DNA of 64,000 nucleotides from Alphaproteobacteria bacterium (lineage in GTDB: Bacteria > Pseudomonadota > Alphaproteobacteria > Rhodobacterales > Rhodobacteraceae). The notes below the pieces were generated by a model. The model was given only the letters and a program-made list of their open reading frames with translations, did no database searches and was not told the DNA's origin. How positions within the stretch are numbered: the first letter of the stretch is position 1; each line of letters begins with the position of its first letter. The stretch is taken from positions 16,076-80,075 of the forward strand of contig JAUIBL010000015.1 in NCBI GenBank assembly GCA_030428355.1. The letters are read 5' to 3'. Of the stretch, positions 36,099 to 44,346 are shown one piece after another. Both the position numbers and the translations under genes were made by a program.

Positions 36099-37628
36099 AT
36101 GACGGCATTTGTTGCGCCGGTTGAGGATATTCTGTTTTCGCTGCGCCATGTCGCCGAGGCAGATCGTGTCGCTGACTGGGATGACAGTCTTGCTGCGGAC
36201 ATTCTTGGACATTTCGCACAATTCGCCGAGGGTGTACTTGCGCCGCTGAATGCGGTGGGCGATGCACAGGGCGCGCGGCTTGTGGATGGCCGCGTGCGGA
36301 TGCCGGATGGGTTCGGCGAGGCGTATGAGCAGTTGGCGAACGGCGGCTGGCAAGGTCTGCGCGCGCCGGAGCGGTTTGGCGGCATGGATGTGTCCGCGCT
36401 TGTCGCGGCGGGGGTGTCGGAGGTGTTCTCTGGTGCGAACCATGCCTTGCAGATGGTCTGCGGTCTAGTGCCCGGTGCGATTGAAACGCTTCTGCATTTC
36501 GGAACAGCCGAGCAACAGGCACTTTGGATACCGCGCCTTGCCTCGGGCGAGGTGCTGTCGACCATGTGCCTGACCGAAGCCGGGGCCGGGTCGAATTTGT
36601 CGGCGATCCAGTGCAGGGCAGTGCAGAATGGCACCGGCTGGCAGCTTGACGGAGAGAAGATTTTCATCTCGGGCGGCGATCAGGATATGTCCTCGGGTAT
36701 CCTGCATCTTGTTCTGGCCCGCAGCGGCGCGGTTGAAGACGGGTTGAACGGCCTGTCGCTGTTCCTGTGTTTGGCCGGTGAAGACGTGCATGTCACCCGC
36801 ATCGAGGACAAGCTGGGTCTGCACGCCTCGCCCACCTGTCAGCTTGCCTTTCATAACGCGCGCGCCGAACTTGTCGGGGCCGAGGGCGACGGGCTTCGGG
36901 CCATGTTCACCGTGATGAATCATGCGCGTCTGGATGTTGCGTTGCAGGGCGTGGCCCATGCCGCGCGCGCGTCACAGATCGCAACTGCCTATGCGCAAGA
37001 GCGGGTGCAGGGGCGGCGCAGGGATGGCAGCCCGGCGCGGCTGTCGGATCATGCGGATGTGCAGCGGATGCTGGAAGAGCAAGACGCCTTGGCCAACGGT
37101 GCGCGGGCGATGTGCCATGTCGCGTTCGTCGAATTGGAGCAGGGCAACCGGCCCGATCTCGTGGCCTTTCTCACACCGCTCTGCAAGGTGTTTGCATCGG
37201 AGGCCGGGATCAGAGCGGCTGACCTCGGGATCCAGGTTCTTGGGGGCTATGGCTATCTGAACGAATACCAGATCGGGCAGGTCTGGCGAGATGCGCGGAT
37301 CACCGCGATCTATGAAGGGGCGAACGGCATCCATGAACGCAGCATCGCGACACGCGGTCTGAAAGGGCCGGGTGCGGATCAGTTTGCGGATCTGATCCGC
37401 GACCTTGCGGGTTCGTCGGATCGGGTTTTGGTCCGGTTGGAAGAGTGGGAAGGGTGGCGCGACCGTATGCGATTGGCCGACACTGCCGAGCATGAGGCGC
37501 ATGCATTTGCACAGGCAACCGCGCGTTTGTTCTTTCTTGCGTGCTGGGCGAAATGCGCAGGGGTTGCGGATCGGCATCCCGACCCCGCGCGTATCATGGC
37601 ATCGGCGGAACGGGCGTTCAGTTTGTGA
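36099..37628 (+). CDS. Acyl-CoA dehydrogenase family protein
   Basis: The 509-residue flavoprotein is longer than the standard 380-residue enzymes, like the AidB/FadE-related group. Visible parts are LTEAGAGSNLSAIQCRA (FAD/acyl contact), GDQDMSSGILHLVLAR, VLGGYGYLNEYQIGQVWRDA, and IYEGANGIHERSIATRGL with the catalytic Glu. It oxidises an acyl-CoA and would feed the crotonase and SDR steps of the same island. Its last 11 bp overlap, tail to tail, the PobR-like gene. Confidence 0.9.
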   Translation: MTAFVAPVEDILFSLRHVAEADRVADWDDSLAADILGHFAQFAEGVLAPLNAVGDAQGARLVDGRVRMPDGFGEAYEQLANGGWQGLRAPERFGGMDVSALVAAGVSEVFSGANHALQMVCGLVPGAIETLLHFGTAEQQALWIPRLASGEVLSTMCLTEAGAGSNLSAIQCRAVQNGTGWQLDGEKIFISGGDQDMSSGILHLVLARSGAVEDGLNGLSLFLCLAGEDVHVTRIEDKLGLHASPTCQLAFHNARAELVGAEGDGLRAMFTVMNHARLDVALQGVAHAARASQIATAYAQERVQGRRRDGSPARLSDHADVQRMLEEQDALANGARAMCHVAFVELEQGNRPDLVAFLTPLCKVFASEAGIRAADLGIQVLGGYGYLNEYQIGQVWRDARITAIYEGANGIHERSIATRGLKGPGADQFADLIRDLAGSSDRVLVRLEEWEGWRDRMRLADTAEHEAHAFAQATARLFFLACWAKCAGVADRHPDPARIMASAERAFSL

Positions 37629-38469
37629 ACAGCGCGCGGTAGGCCGTCGGGGTCTGTCCGCGTGCGGCGCGAAACCGTTTCGAGAAATACGAGGGGTCGA
37701 TGAAACCCAGCCGGTAGCCGATCTCGGACACAGGCAGTTGTGTAAAGGCCAGCAGGCGGCAGGCCTCCTGCATCTGGCGTTGTTCGATATAGGCCGCCGC
37801 ACCCAAACCAGTTGCGGCCCGGCACAACCGGCTCAGATGTCCGGTGGTGATCGACAGCGCCGTCGCAAAATCCGAGGCCGACCAGCCTTCGGCCATTCTT
37901 TCAGAGATCAGCGCGTCCAATTGGAACAGCCGGGCATGTTTCGTGCCCGTGTCCAGAGCTTCGGCGGCAAGCCGTATCGCGGCAAGCTGGGCGAGCACGG
38001 AATGTGCCAATCCGACGACCTGTTGTGCCCTGAAGGGACCGGCCTTGGCCGTTGTGTCACGCAGCAGATCCGCGGCGCGTGTCAACGTCTGACCGATCTG
38101 CCCGACAAAGGGCGAGGACAAAGCTGTCAGGATATGATCGGTTGCCGGAGAGATCGTGCCAACGACGCTGACGGGAAACGAGAAAATCTGGCCTTCCGAT
38201 CCCGGTTCGAACCTGAATTCATGAACGCAATGCTCTGGAACATATAGAAATTCCCCTTTTTGAACATCAAGTTTCCTGTCATCGGCAATCGCCTTGATCC
38301 AGCCGCGCTCGACCATGAAAAGCTGCGACATCTGGCTGTGGCGATGCGGTAGGATCCGCCAGTCATGGATCGGCGCGCGGACCGAGAAATCCTCGAAATG
38401 AAGCACGTCCGGGAACTGGTCCCGTTCGCCGTAAAGGCCGAATGCCGGAATGATGTTTTCTGAAGGCAT
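37618..38469 (-). CDS. pobR: AraC family regulator, PobR-like
   Basis: The 283-residue protein has an N-terminal cupin sensor (HRHSQMSQLFMVERGW, FLYVPEHCVHEFRFEPG) and a C-terminal double helix-turn-helix (FATALSITTGHLSRLCRAAT; LPVSEIGYRLGFIDPSYFSK). It is divergent from pobA across 92 bp, the same layout as AraC-type PobR activators that respond to 4-hydroxybenzoate. The symbol rests on that context. Its 3' end overlaps the acyl-CoA dehydrogenase gene. Confidence 0.87.
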   Translation of the reverse strand: MPSENIIPAFGLYGERDQFPDVLHFEDFSVRAPIHDWRILPHRHSQMSQLFMVERGWIKAIADDRKLDVQKGEFLYVPEHCVHEFRFEPGSEGQIFSFPVSVVGTISPATDHILTALSSPFVGQIGQTLTRAADLLRDTTAKAGPFRAQQVVGLAHSVLAQLAAIRLAAEALDTGTKHARLFQLDALISERMAEGWSASDFATALSITTGHLSRLCRAATGLGAAAYIEQRQMQEACRLLAFTQLPVSEIGYRLGFIDPSYFSKRFRAARGQTPTAYRALFTN

Positions 38470-38561
38470 GTTCGTTTTTTACCATCGCGTGCTCTTTGAT
38501 GCCATTATCTGATGCGCCGCCGCGGACTATCAAGACGGCCAGCTTTTTGAGGAGTGCTGCC

Positions 38562-39731
38562 ATGAAGACCGAAGTCGCGATCATCGGCGGCGGACCATCC
38601 GGCCTGTTGTTGTCGCAATTGCTGAATCGGGCCGGGGTCGCGACGGTAGTGCTGGAACGCGCGTCCAGAGAGCATGTTCTATCGCGCATCCGGGCAGGTG
38701 TGCTTGAGGCAGGCACAGTGGCGATGCTGCACGAGGCAGGCGTCGCCGATCGGATGACCCGCGAGGGCATTCCGCATGAGGGATGCTACCTGACCGATGA
38801 TGATCTGATGGTGCGGATCAACTTCAAGGACCTGACCGGCACGCCCGTGATGGTCTACGGCCAGACCGAAGTGACGACAGACCTCTACACTGCGCAGGAC
38901 GCCATGGGGGCAACCATCATCCACGGGGTCGAGGATGTGGTGATCCACGATGCCGACAGCACTGCGCCCTACGTGGAATACACGCTGGATGGGGCGCGGC
39001 AGCGCCTCGATTGTTCTTATGTCGCGGGCTGCGACGGGTTCCACGGTGTCAGCCGCAAGACCATTCCTGCCGACAAGCGCCGCGAATTTGAACGGGTCTA
39101 TCCTTTTGGCTGGCTTGGGGTTCTGTCGCGCACACGCCCGGCGCATCACGAGCTGATCTATGCAAATTCGTCGAACGGATTTGCCTTGGCGTCGATGCGC
39201 AGTGAGACGCTCAGCCGGTATTACGTGCAGGTACCGCTGACCGACAAGGTTGAAGACTGGAGTGACGCGCGTTTCTGGACGACGCTGAAATCCTGCCTGC
39301 CGTCCGAGGTGGCAGAGACCATGGAGATCGGCCCGTCGATCGAGAAATCCATAGCCCCGCTGCGGTCTTTCGTTAGCGAACCGCTGCGTTGGGGACGGCT
39401 GTTCCTTGTCGGGGATGCCGCGCATATCGTGCCGCCGACCGGGGCCAAGGGGCTGAACCTTGCGGTGTCGGACGTGCATTACCTCTATAAGGCGCTGATC
39501 GACGCGGTGAAAACCGGGGATACAAAAGGGATCGACGCCTATTCGGAACGGGCGCTTCTGCGGATCTGGAAGGCGATGCGCTTCAGTTGGCAGATGACGA
39601 CCATGCTGCACCGGTTCGACGGCGAAGACAGCTTTGCGGCGCAGATGCGCAAGGCGACGCTCTATCATCTATCGCAGTCCGAAACGGCGCGGCGTGATCT
39701 GGCCGAGAACTATATCGGGCTGCCGTTCTAG
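38562..39731 (+). CDS. pobA: 4-hydroxybenzoate 3-monooxygenase
   Basis: The 389-residue FAD enzyme hydroxylates 4-hydroxybenzoate to protocatechuate with NADPH and O2. It has the dinucleotide motif IIGGGPSGLLLSQLL, the RIRAGVLE segment, the mid DG motif GCDGFHG, and GDAAHIVPPTGAKGLNLAVS near residue 280-300. Length is close to Pseudomonas PobA (394). The ATG at 38562 follows GAGGAG. It is divergent from the PobR-like gene and overlaps pcaQ by 4 bp, tail to tail. Confidence 0.95.
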   Translation: MKTEVAIIGGGPSGLLLSQLLNRAGVATVVLERASREHVLSRIRAGVLEAGTVAMLHEAGVADRMTREGIPHEGCYLTDDDLMVRINFKDLTGTPVMVYGQTEVTTDLYTAQDAMGATIIHGVEDVVIHDADSTAPYVEYTLDGARQRLDCSYVAGCDGFHGVSRKTIPADKRREFERVYPFGWLGVLSRTRPAHHELIYANSSNGFALASMRSETLSRYYVQVPLTDKVEDWSDARFWTTLKSCLPSEVAETMEIGPSIEKSIAPLRSFVSEPLRWGRLFLVGDAAHIVPPTGAKGLNLAVSDVHYLYKALIDAVKTGDTKGIDAYSERALLRIWKAMRFSWQMTTMLHRFDGEDSFAAQMRKATLYHLSQSETARRDLAENYIGLPF

Positions 39732-40660
39732 CGGGCGGGTTGGCCCACGGGGCGCAATGCGTCCCGCGCGGCTTCGAGGGCGCGGATCAGACCGGATTGT
39801 TCATCCGTCAGCACACCATCCGCGCGCATCGAAATCCCGATGGGGCCACCGCGCAGGTCGTTGCCAAGGGGCAGGGCGGTCAGAGTGCCCGCGTCCAGTT
39901 CGTCTTCGACGACGCCGCGCGAGATGAACCAAACCGCGTCGGAGGATCGCACCACGCGCCGCCCGAAGGCGAGAGAGACGGATTCAAACGCGGCGCTTTG
40001 GGCCGCGATGCCATGACGGGACAACAGCGCCCGGACGAGCGGGGCGATCACCGCGCCCGGCGGTGGAAGAAGCAGCGGATAGCCGTCCAGTGCATCGAGC
40101 GGTTGCGCCTGATGTGAGAGCGGGTGCTCGGGCCGGACGACGGCAGCGATGTCCTCGGAATAGAGATGATGGAACGACAGGTGTTGCATCACCTCGGCAT
40201 TGCCCATCCGACCGACAACCAGATCAAGGCTGCTTTCCCGCAATTGCGACATCAGGAGCCAGTTCGGCCCGGTGCTGACCCGCAAGAGGCAATTCGGGTG
40301 GGTCTCGCGAAAGGCTAGTGCTGCGCGCGGCATCAGCGACGTCGCCGCAGTGGGCAGAACCCCAACAGACAGGCGGGTGATCTGAGACGGCGTATCCTTG
40401 ACCAGCGATTGCGCCCGCGACAGTTCGGCCATCGCCGCACCGCCATGCTGCTGAAATACCCGGCCCGCAGTGGTCAGAGTCAAGCGTCGGTTCGAACGGT
40501 CGAACAGCGGTTTGCCCAGCACATCCTCGAGTTCGCGGATGGTTTTCGACACGGCGGGTTGCGAGACGTTCAACGCATCCGCCGCCGCGGACAGCGAACC
40601 GAGGCGCGCGGTTTCGAGAAAGCACCTGAGGTGGCGCAACCGAATGCGGGGATCGAGCAT
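39728..40660 (-). CDS. pcaQ: LysR family regulator PcaQ
   Basis: The 310-residue regulator begins MLDPRIRLRHLRCFLETARL, with the helix-turn-helix LGSLSAAADALNVSQPAVSK and the wing LGKPLFDRSNRRL. It lies next to and divergent from pcaDCHGB, as PcaQ does in rhizobia and roseobacters. The gap contains a near-perfect PcaQ box. PcaQ activates the pca operon in response to beta-carboxy-cis,cis-muconate or its lactone. Confidence 0.92.
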   Translation of the reverse strand: MLDPRIRLRHLRCFLETARLGSLSAAADALNVSQPAVSKTIRELEDVLGKPLFDRSNRRLTLTTAGRVFQQHGGAAMAELSRAQSLVKDTPSQITRLSVGVLPTAATSLMPRAALAFRETHPNCLLRVSTGPNWLLMSQLRESSLDLVVGRMGNAEVMQHLSFHHLYSEDIAAVVRPEHPLSHQAQPLDALDGYPLLLPPPGAVIAPLVRALLSRHGIAAQSAAFESVSLAFGRRVVRSSDAVWFISRGVVEDELDAGTLTALPLGNDLRGGPIGISMRADGVLTDEQSGLIRALEAARDALRPVGQPAR

Positions 40661-40662
40661 GT

Positions 40663-40678
40663 ATAACTCATGGGTTAA
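40663..40678. promoter_or_regulatory. PcaQ-binding site upstream of pcaD
   Basis: ATAACT-CATG-GGTTAA matches the published Sinorhizobium PcaQ motif ATAACC-N4-GGTTAA at 11 of 12 positions, with exact spacing. It lies 2 bp upstream of the pcaQ start and 73 bp upstream of pcaD, the right place to repress pcaQ and activate pcaDCHGB. Confidence 0.8.
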
Positions 40679-40751
40679 GTAAATGGTGCAAGAATATAAT
40701 TTTCAGAGCGGTAAAGAAATGCCAAAGAGAGGTCAGAGGAGAATTTCAAAC

Positions 40752-41540
40752 ATGAAAACGGTCACGTCAGATGGGGCGGTGCTCCATGTGCAGGTGGACG
40801 GCCCCGAGGCTGGCCCGGTGGTGATGTTCGCCAACTCGCTGGGCACCGATCTGCGCGTCTGGGACCCGCTGTTGCCGCATCTGCCCCAAGGGCTTCGGAT
40901 TGTCCGCTTCGACAAGCGGGGCCATGGTCTGTCGGACTGCCCGCCCGCGCCATATGACATGAACACGCTGGTCGAGGACGCTGAGGCGGTTGCGGACGCG
41001 CTCGGCGTTTCGCAGATCGACTTTGTCGGCCTGTCCATCGGTGGACTGATCGGTCAGGGGCTGGCTGCGCGCCGCCCGGATCTGATCAAGGCCTTGGTGC
41101 TGATGGATACGGCGGCCAAGATCGGAACACCCGAGATGTGGCAAACGCGGATCGACGGGGTGCGCTCGGATGGGCTTGGTGGGATGGCGGACGCCATTCT
41201 TGACCGGTGGTTCGCGCCCGAGATGCGCAACGATGCGGCGGCGCTGCCCCCATGGCGCAACATGCTCAGCCGCACGCCGGTCGAAGGCTATGTTGGCTGC
41301 TGTGCGGCGATTGCGGGGGCTGATTTCACCGCAAGCACGGCAGACCTCGCCATCCCGGTGATGGCCATGGCCGGGTCCGAAGACGGATCGACCCCACCCG
41401 ACTTGGTGCGCGCAACGGCGGACCTGTGCGGTGCCGCATTCCACGTGATCGACGCGGCAGGCCATCTGCCCTGCGTCGAAAAACCGGCCGAGACCGCAGC
41501 CCTTATCACCGCGTTCCTCAAGGAGACGGGCCATGTCTGA
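40752..41540 (+). CDS. pcaD: 3-oxoadipate enol-lactonase
   Basis: The 262-residue alpha/beta hydrolase opens the beta-ketoadipate enol-lactone to 3-oxoadipate. Visible are the oxyanion segment MFANSLGTDLRVWDPLLPHL, the nucleophile elbow GLSIGGLIGQG, the acid in MAGSEDGSTPP, and the base in DAAGHLPCVEKP. The ATG at 40752 starts MKTVTSDGAVL, behind AGAGGAGA. First gene of pcaDCHGB; its end overlaps pcaC by 8 bp. Confidence 0.93.
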   Translation: MKTVTSDGAVLHVQVDGPEAGPVVMFANSLGTDLRVWDPLLPHLPQGLRIVRFDKRGHGLSDCPPAPYDMNTLVEDAEAVADALGVSQIDFVGLSIGGLIGQGLAARRPDLIKALVLMDTAAKIGTPEMWQTRIDGVRSDGLGGMADAILDRWFAPEMRNDAAALPPWRNMLSRTPVEGYVGCCAAIAGADFTASTADLAIPVMAMAGSEDGSTPPDLVRATADLCGAAFHVIDAAGHLPCVEKPAETAALITAFLKETGHV

Positions 41541-41916
41541 GCGCTTTGATCAGGGAATGAAAACCCGGCGCGAGGTTCTGGGCGACGCCCATGTCGACCG
41601 GGCCGAAGCGAACAAGACCGAGTTCGATCTGCCGTTCCAGACGCTGATCACCGAGGGCGCGTGGGGGACGGTCTGGTCGTCGGACGGGATCAGTCGTCGG
41701 GAACGGTCCATGCTGACCTTGGCGCTCTTGGCGGCGACCGGGAATTTCGAGGAAATCCCGATGCATATTCGCGCCACCGCGCGCACCGGAGCCAGCAAAC
41801 AGGATGTGATGGAAGCGTTCCAGCACGTCGCGATCTATGCCGGTGTGCCCAAGGCGAACCATGCCATCAAGCTGGCCAAACAGACTTACGCAGAGATGGA
41901 GCAATCCGATGACTGA
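41533..41916 (+). CDS. pcaC: 4-carboxymuconolactone decarboxylase
   Basis: The 127-residue protein of the AhpD/CMD fold turns 4-carboxymuconolactone into the beta-ketoadipate enol-lactone. It has RREVLGDAHVDRA at the start, FDLPFQTLITEGAWGTVWS, and the conserved AGVPKANHAIKLAK. It is a separate gene, not fused to pcaD as in some bacteria. Overlaps pcaD and pcaH by 8 bp each. Confidence 0.93.
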   Translation: MSERFDQGMKTRREVLGDAHVDRAEANKTEFDLPFQTLITEGAWGTVWSSDGISRRERSMLTLALLAATGNFEEIPMHIRATARTGASKQDVMEAFQHVAIYAGVPKANHAIKLAKQTYAEMEQSDD

Positions 41917-42637
41917 CACCGCCGCCCTGATGCCCCGCCGCCGCGAGGTGCATCCCGATCCCTATTACCTCGACTACAAGACGTCGATCACGCGGTCCCC
42001 GTCGCTCCCGCTCTTGTCGATGGAGTCGACGCCGAGCGAGGAAACCGGGCCGCGCTTTGGCCACAACAAGCTAGGTGCCTTGGATAACAACCTGATCTGC
42101 AACTACACGCAGGGCAAGTCGCTGGCCGTGGGCGAACGCATCCGCGTGCATGGCCGCGTTCTTGATGAAACCGGGCGTCCAGTGCCGCACACGCTGGTCG
42201 AGATCTGGCAGGCCAATGCCGGTGGGCGGTATCGGCACATCAAGGACACCTATTTCGCACCGCTCGATCCGAATTTCGGCGGCTGCGGACGCACGATTAC
42301 AAATGAAAACGGCTATTATGAGTTCATGACGATCCGTCCGGGGGCGTATCCTTGGCCGAACCGGGCCAATGACTGGCGGCCGATGCACATTCACTTTTCG
42401 ATCTTCGGCCATGCCTTTGGTCAGCGCCTGATCAGTCAGATGTATTTCCAGGGGGATCCGCTGATCGACCTCTGCCCGATTGCCGCCACTGTGCGGGATC
42501 GGAGCCAGCTCGACCGTCTGGTCGCGCCGCTCGACATGCAGAATTCGCGGGGCATGGATTATCTTGCCTACAAGTTCGACATCGTGCTGCGCGGCCGCCG
42601 TCAGACCATGTTCGAAAACAAGCCGGAAGGGATGTAA
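41909..42637 (+). CDS. pcaH: Protocatechuate 3,4-dioxygenase beta subunit
   Basis: The 242-residue subunit contains the non-heme Fe(III) site of the ortho-cleavage dioxygenase. VEIWQANAGGRYRH and GAYPWPNRANDWRPMHIHFS supply the Tyr, Tyr, His, His ligands. The start at 41909 (MTDTAALMPRRREVH) overlaps pcaC by 8 bp, and pcaG follows after 3 bp. With PcaG it converts protocatechuate to 3-carboxy-cis,cis-muconate. Confidence 0.95.
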   Translation: MTDTAALMPRRREVHPDPYYLDYKTSITRSPSLPLLSMESTPSEETGPRFGHNKLGALDNNLICNYTQGKSLAVGERIRVHGRVLDETGRPVPHTLVEIWQANAGGRYRHIKDTYFAPLDPNFGGCGRTITNENGYYEFMTIRPGAYPWPNRANDWRPMHIHFSIFGHAFGQRLISQMYFQGDPLIDLCPIAATVRDRSQLDRLVAPLDMQNSRGMDYLAYKFDIVLRGRRQTMFENKPEGM

Positions 42638-42640
42638 GCC

Positions 42641-43240
42641 ATGACACAACCGCTTGATATTCTGGTGGAAACTCCCAGTCAGACCGCTGGCCCTTATGTC
42701 CATATCGGTTGCATCCCGACCTTCGCCGGGGTCGAGGGCGTCTATCCCGAAGACCTTGGCCTGAGCCCGATCGAAGACGGTGCCAAAGGGGAGGTCATCA
42801 CCATCGTCGGGTCGGTTTATGACGGTACCGGCTGGGCGATGCGCGATGCCATGATCGAAAGCTGGCAACCCGACGCCGCTGGTCTCTTTCCCGGGCAGGA
42901 CGGGGCCGATCCGAAGGTCTCGGGCTTCTGCCGCTTCGCCGCCGACAAGGACAGCGGCGAGTTCACCCTGCGCACGATCAAGCCGGGATCGGTGAAAGGT
43001 CGGAACGGTCAGGTGTTCGCGCCGCATATCTCGCTCTGGATCGTGGCGCGCGGGATCAATATCGGTCTCAACACCCGCATCTATTTCGAGGATGAGGACA
43101 ACAGCGCTGACCCGCTGCTGGCCCGCATTGAACAGCGCCCGCGTGTCGATACGATGATTGCCAGGAAAACCGGCGACGGCACCTATCGGTTCGACATCCG
43201 GCTTCAGGGCGAGGGCGAAACGGTGTTTCTTGACCTGTGA
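42641..43240 (+). CDS. pcaG: Protocatechuate 3,4-dioxygenase alpha subunit
   Basis: The 199-residue subunit shares the beta-sandwich fold of PcaH but lacks the iron ligands. It begins with LVETPSQTAGPYVHIGCIPT, a typical PcaG start, and has DAMIESWQPDAAGLFPGQD and FAPHISLWIVARGINIGLNT. It completes the substrate pocket of the alpha-beta dioxygenase. Its stop overlaps the pcaB start by 1 bp. Confidence 0.94.
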   Translation: MTQPLDILVETPSQTAGPYVHIGCIPTFAGVEGVYPEDLGLSPIEDGAKGEVITIVGSVYDGTGWAMRDAMIESWQPDAAGLFPGQDGADPKVSGFCRFAADKDSGEFTLRTIKPGSVKGRNGQVFAPHISLWIVARGINIGLNTRIYFEDEDNSADPLLARIEQRPRVDTMIARKTGDGTYRFDIRLQGEGETVFLDL

Positions 43241-44301
43241 TGACGGGCGTCTTCGACCATCCCTGGTTGTCGGGCCTTTTTGCCGATGACGAAATCGCTG
43301 CGCTTTGGTCCGCCGAAGCGCAGCTTTCGTCCATGCTGGCGTTCGAGTCCGCGTGGTCGCGCCATGGGCATCTGGCGGGGCTGTGGTCCGAGGCGGAAGG
43401 GCAATCCGCGGCCGATGCCATCACCTCTGTCCAGATTGAACCCGAAGAGCTTTCTGATGGCACGGCGCAGGATGGCGTCTGCGTACCGGCCCTCGTTCGG
43501 CTGTTGAAGGAGCGGACAGGAGCAACGGCGATCCACAAAGGCGCGACATCTCAGGATGTGATCGACACGGCAACGGTCCTGTCACTGGAACGCAGCCTTG
43601 ATCTGATCGGCGGACGGCTTGAGCGACTGGACTTGGACCTGTCCGAGTTGGAGTCCCGTTTCGGCGAAAAACCATTGATGGGCCGCACGCGCATGCAGGC
43701 GGCGATGCCGATCACCGTGGCCGACCGGGTGCAGACATGGCGTCTTCCGCTTGCCTCGCATCGCGAACGCCTGGAGCAACTGCGCCCCCGCGCGGCGTTG
43801 GTTCAGATCGGGGGGGCCGCAGGCGACCGCGCGGCGCTGGGTGAGGGCGCGGAGGCGATCTGCCACGCGGTTGCGGCTGACCTTGGTCTCTCGGCCACAC
43901 CACGAAGCTGGCACGCGATGCGCGACGGCATCGCCGAGGCCGGATCGCTCATGTCTCTGATCACGGGAACCCTTGGCAAGATGGGTCAGGACATCTGCCT
44001 GATGGCGCAGCAGGGGATAGACGAGATCAGGATGGACGGCGGCGGCGGGTCGTCGGCCATGCCACACAAGCAGAACCCGGTGCTTGCGGAATTGCTGGTC
44101 ACGCTGGCGCGGTTCAATGCCGTTCAGGTGTCAGGGCTGCATCAGGCGATGATCCACGAACAGGAACGGTCAGGCGCGGCGTGGACGCTCGAGTGGATGA
44201 TCCTGCCGCAGATGGTTCAGGCAACGGGGCGCGCGCTTGCCGTGGCGTCGGCGCTCACGACACAAATCGTGGACATCGGCAGTCCTGATCCGTTGTCCTG
44301 A
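43240..44301 (+). CDS. pcaB: 3-carboxy-cis,cis-muconate cycloisomerase
   Basis: This 353-residue fumarase/aspartase-superfamily enzyme has the signature GGGSSAMPHKQNPVLAELL, GATSQDVIDTATVLS, and MGRTRMQAAMPITVADR. It is shorter than the 450-residue Pseudomonas PcaB, as is common in alphaproteobacteria. The ATG at 43240 overlaps the pcaG stop (TGATG). It converts the PcaHG product to 4-carboxymuconolactone. Confidence 0.92.
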   Translation: MTGVFDHPWLSGLFADDEIAALWSAEAQLSSMLAFESAWSRHGHLAGLWSEAEGQSAADAITSVQIEPEELSDGTAQDGVCVPALVRLLKERTGATAIHKGATSQDVIDTATVLSLERSLDLIGGRLERLDLDLSELESRFGEKPLMGRTRMQAAMPITVADRVQTWRLPLASHRERLEQLRPRAALVQIGGAAGDRAALGEGAEAICHAVAADLGLSATPRSWHAMRDGIAEAGSLMSLITGTLGKMGQDICLMAQQGIDEIRMDGGGGSSAMPHKQNPVLAELLVTLARFNAVQVSGLHQAMIHEQERSGAAWTLEWMILPQMVQATGRALAVASALTTQIVDIGSPDPLS

Positions 44302-44346
44302 GCGTCGGATCGCCCTACACGCATCGAAAAGACAAGGAAGACCGGA

